Translations under genes and position numbers: made by a program | From: Bryobacterales bacterium | GTDB lineage: Bacteria > Acidobacteriota > Terriglobia > Bryobacterales > Bryobacteraceae | Assembly: GCA_016789755.1 (NCBI GenBank) | Contig: JAEUQG010000317.1 | Location: forward strand, 1-61,445 | Reading direction: 5' to 3' | DNA length: 61,445 bases | Shown here: piece by piece, positions 60,779 to 61,445 of the stretch | Layout of the letters: every line of letters starts with the position of its first letter | Numbering within the stretch: the stretch's first letter is position 1 | Notes under the pieces: generated by a model | What the model was told of the DNA's origin: nothing | Seen by the model: the letters and a program-made list of their open reading frames with translations, nothing else | Database searches by the model: none

Positions 60779-61141
60779 TCAGTTCTGCCGCTTCAGGTTG
60801 AACACCAGCGTCATCTTCTGGCCTTCCCGTTCGGCGTTGGCTTCGCCCTTCATCACGTCGCCTTCTGCCTCCAGCGTGATCTTCACTACCGTGTCCCCAT
60901 CGTTGATCTCGCACGTCAGCTTGTTCCCGTCCACTTTCACGTTGTCGAACGCGCGCTGCTCGGCTTCATCCCGCCCGCCGGTGCCAGTCACCGTATCCCC
61001 GGTCTGTTTGAAAATCAGCACCGCCGTGGTGCTGCGCGATTCCCCGTTGCGCATCATCTCGGCCGTACCGGACCATTTGCCCGCAAAATCGGCGGCAAAC
61101 GTGGATGCTGCCAGCAGCAGCGTCAGCAGGATAGTTTTCAT
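60779..61141 (-). CDS. Small exported beta-rich protein
   Basis: 120 aa from ATG 61141 (MKTILLTLLLAASTFAADFA), a clear signal peptide. The mature part alternates short strands (GKWSGTAEMMRNGESRSTTA, TCEINDGDTVVKITLEAEGD) and ends MTLVFNLKRQN. It resembles small lipocalin-like or hypothetical extracytoplasmic proteins seen in acidobacteria; I cannot assign a function. It is convergent with the beta-helix gene, 3 bases apart. Confidence 0.82.
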   Translation of the reverse strand: MKTILLTLLLAASTFAADFAGKWSGTAEMMRNGESRSTTAVLIFKQTGDTVTGTGGRDEAEQRAFDNVKVDGNKLTCEINDGDTVVKITLEAEGDVMKGEANAEREGQKMTLVFNLKRQN

Positions 61142-61158
61142 GCATGCAAGGACGCTTT

Positions 61159-61302
61159 TCACGGCGCAAATGTTTCCTTTCGTTCCGGGCAATACACCGC
61201 CTCGCGCAGGGTGCTCGCCGAAGGACACAAGTCCTGAATGAAATAGGCAAGCGTCATCGTCATCGCAAACACCGCCAGAACCGGAATCGCCGTCGCTCGC
61301 AC
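61159..61302 (-). CDS. Fragment of a small membrane protein at the contig edge
   Basis: From GTG 61302 the frame reads RATAIPVLAVFAMTMTLAYF and then IQDLCPSASTLREAVYC before the stop. It has one hydrophobic helix and a plausible soluble tail. Further upstream the frame passes into C-rich low-complexity sequence that does not look coding, so the true N-terminus is unknown and may be corrupted. Confidence 0.45.
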   Translation of the reverse strand: MRATAIPVLAVFAMTMTLAYFIQDLCPSASTLREAVYCPERKETFAP

Positions 61303-61445
61303 CACGCCCACCACCCCCCCCGCCCCGTACGCCCACGACGCCAACCCCGCCACGCTGCCCCCCAACACACCAACGAACCCCCCGTACCCCCGGAACACAC
61401 GAGCCAACCCAAAAAACTACCCACCCCCCAAAAACACCCCCACCA
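61303..61445. other. C-rich low-complexity contig end
   Basis: Runs of C and CA dominate (CCACCCCCC-type tracts and an AAAAAAC segment near 61410), quite unlike the balanced coding sequence before it. It probably reflects unreliable sequence at an assembly edge. I see no gene or regulatory site in it. Confidence 0.6.

Noticed and set aside
1..61445. tRNA/rRNA genes, CRISPR arrays, insertion sequences, phage or plasmid genes
   Set aside because: I found no cloverleaf-like segment, regularly spaced repeats, transposase motifs or terminal inverted repeats in any gap.

Overview
The window looks like a chromosomal segment of an acidobacterium, most likely of the Solibacteres/Bryobacterales type. 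This is an inference from gene content. The supporting signs are: high GC; a PadR regulator paired with a duplicated MacB/FtsX-like orphan permease; a large Oar-like TonB-dependent receptor with an N-terminal carboxypeptidase-regulatory domain; three PEP-CTERM proteins; a PQQ dehydrogenase paired with a cytochrome c; and lipid A/Kdo genes showing a diderm envelope. I see no rRNA, tRNA, CRISPR array, insertion sequence or phage gene. The last ~140 bases are C-rich low-complexity sequence and look like a contig edge.

Layout. 1-3.9 kb (+): tetrapyrrole operon (tail of a CcsA/HemX-like membrane protein, hemA, hemC, fused cobA-hemD). 3.85-4.44 kb (-): a small exported protein. 4.4-7.4 kb (+): a single-chain WaaA(KdtA)-LpxK fusion and a 2'-5' RNA ligase-like protein. 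7.4-22.6 kb (-): a long run of tightly packed genes. In transcription order these are an enolase-superfamily enzyme, a NodB-type deacetylase, an acyl carrier protein, a NodE-like ketosynthase and a sensor histidine kinase (all overlapping by a few bases). They are followed by the TonB-dependent receptor, a DegT-type aminotransferase, an S9 peptidase, a CBM9-like secreted protein and two tandem phosphohexomutases.

22.6-25.6 kb (+): a membrane metallophosphoesterase, a small exported protein and a PEP-CTERM protein. The last two are preceded by related inverted repeats. 25.6-29.5 kb (+): metK (promoter and structured leader), ahcY and tig. 29.5-34.9 kb (+): patatin-like lipase, a small conserved protein, a cytidylate-kinase-like/nuclease-like fusion coupled to hpt, a POTRA-only protein and an aldehyde dehydrogenase. 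34.9-37.6 kb (+): rpsA with a clear sigma70-type promoter, an HU/IHF gene and a HIT hydrolase. 37.6-41.5 kb (+): a surface-glycan cassette (GT2, large membrane-TPR protein, FkbM methyltransferase).

41.5-49.96 kb: a Tat-exported PLP enzyme (-), a second PEP-CTERM gene (+), a cardiolipin synthase/EEP phosphatase pair (+), a glycosyltransferase (-) running into the rpmG terminator, rpmB-rpmG (-), and a PQQ dehydrogenase/cytochrome c pair (-). 49.98-53.3 kb: ADOP permease and PadR regulator (-) with a promoter and palindromic operator, then a SnoaL-like gene (+). 53.4-53.9 kb: a decayed CHAT-domain protease gene. 53.9-61.4 kb: a third PEP-CTERM gene (-), miaB, a bifunctional nuclease, a SelA-like PLP enzyme, a TPR protein, a secreted beta-helix protein and small exported proteins.

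The most interesting points are the NodB/NodF/NodE-like trio in a translationally coupled operon, the WaaA-LpxK fusion, the kinase-like/nuclease-like fusion beside hpt, the CHAT pseudogene, the DWD (lanthanide-type) signature in the PQQ dehydrogenase, and several palindromic operators that can be placed precisely against promoters.
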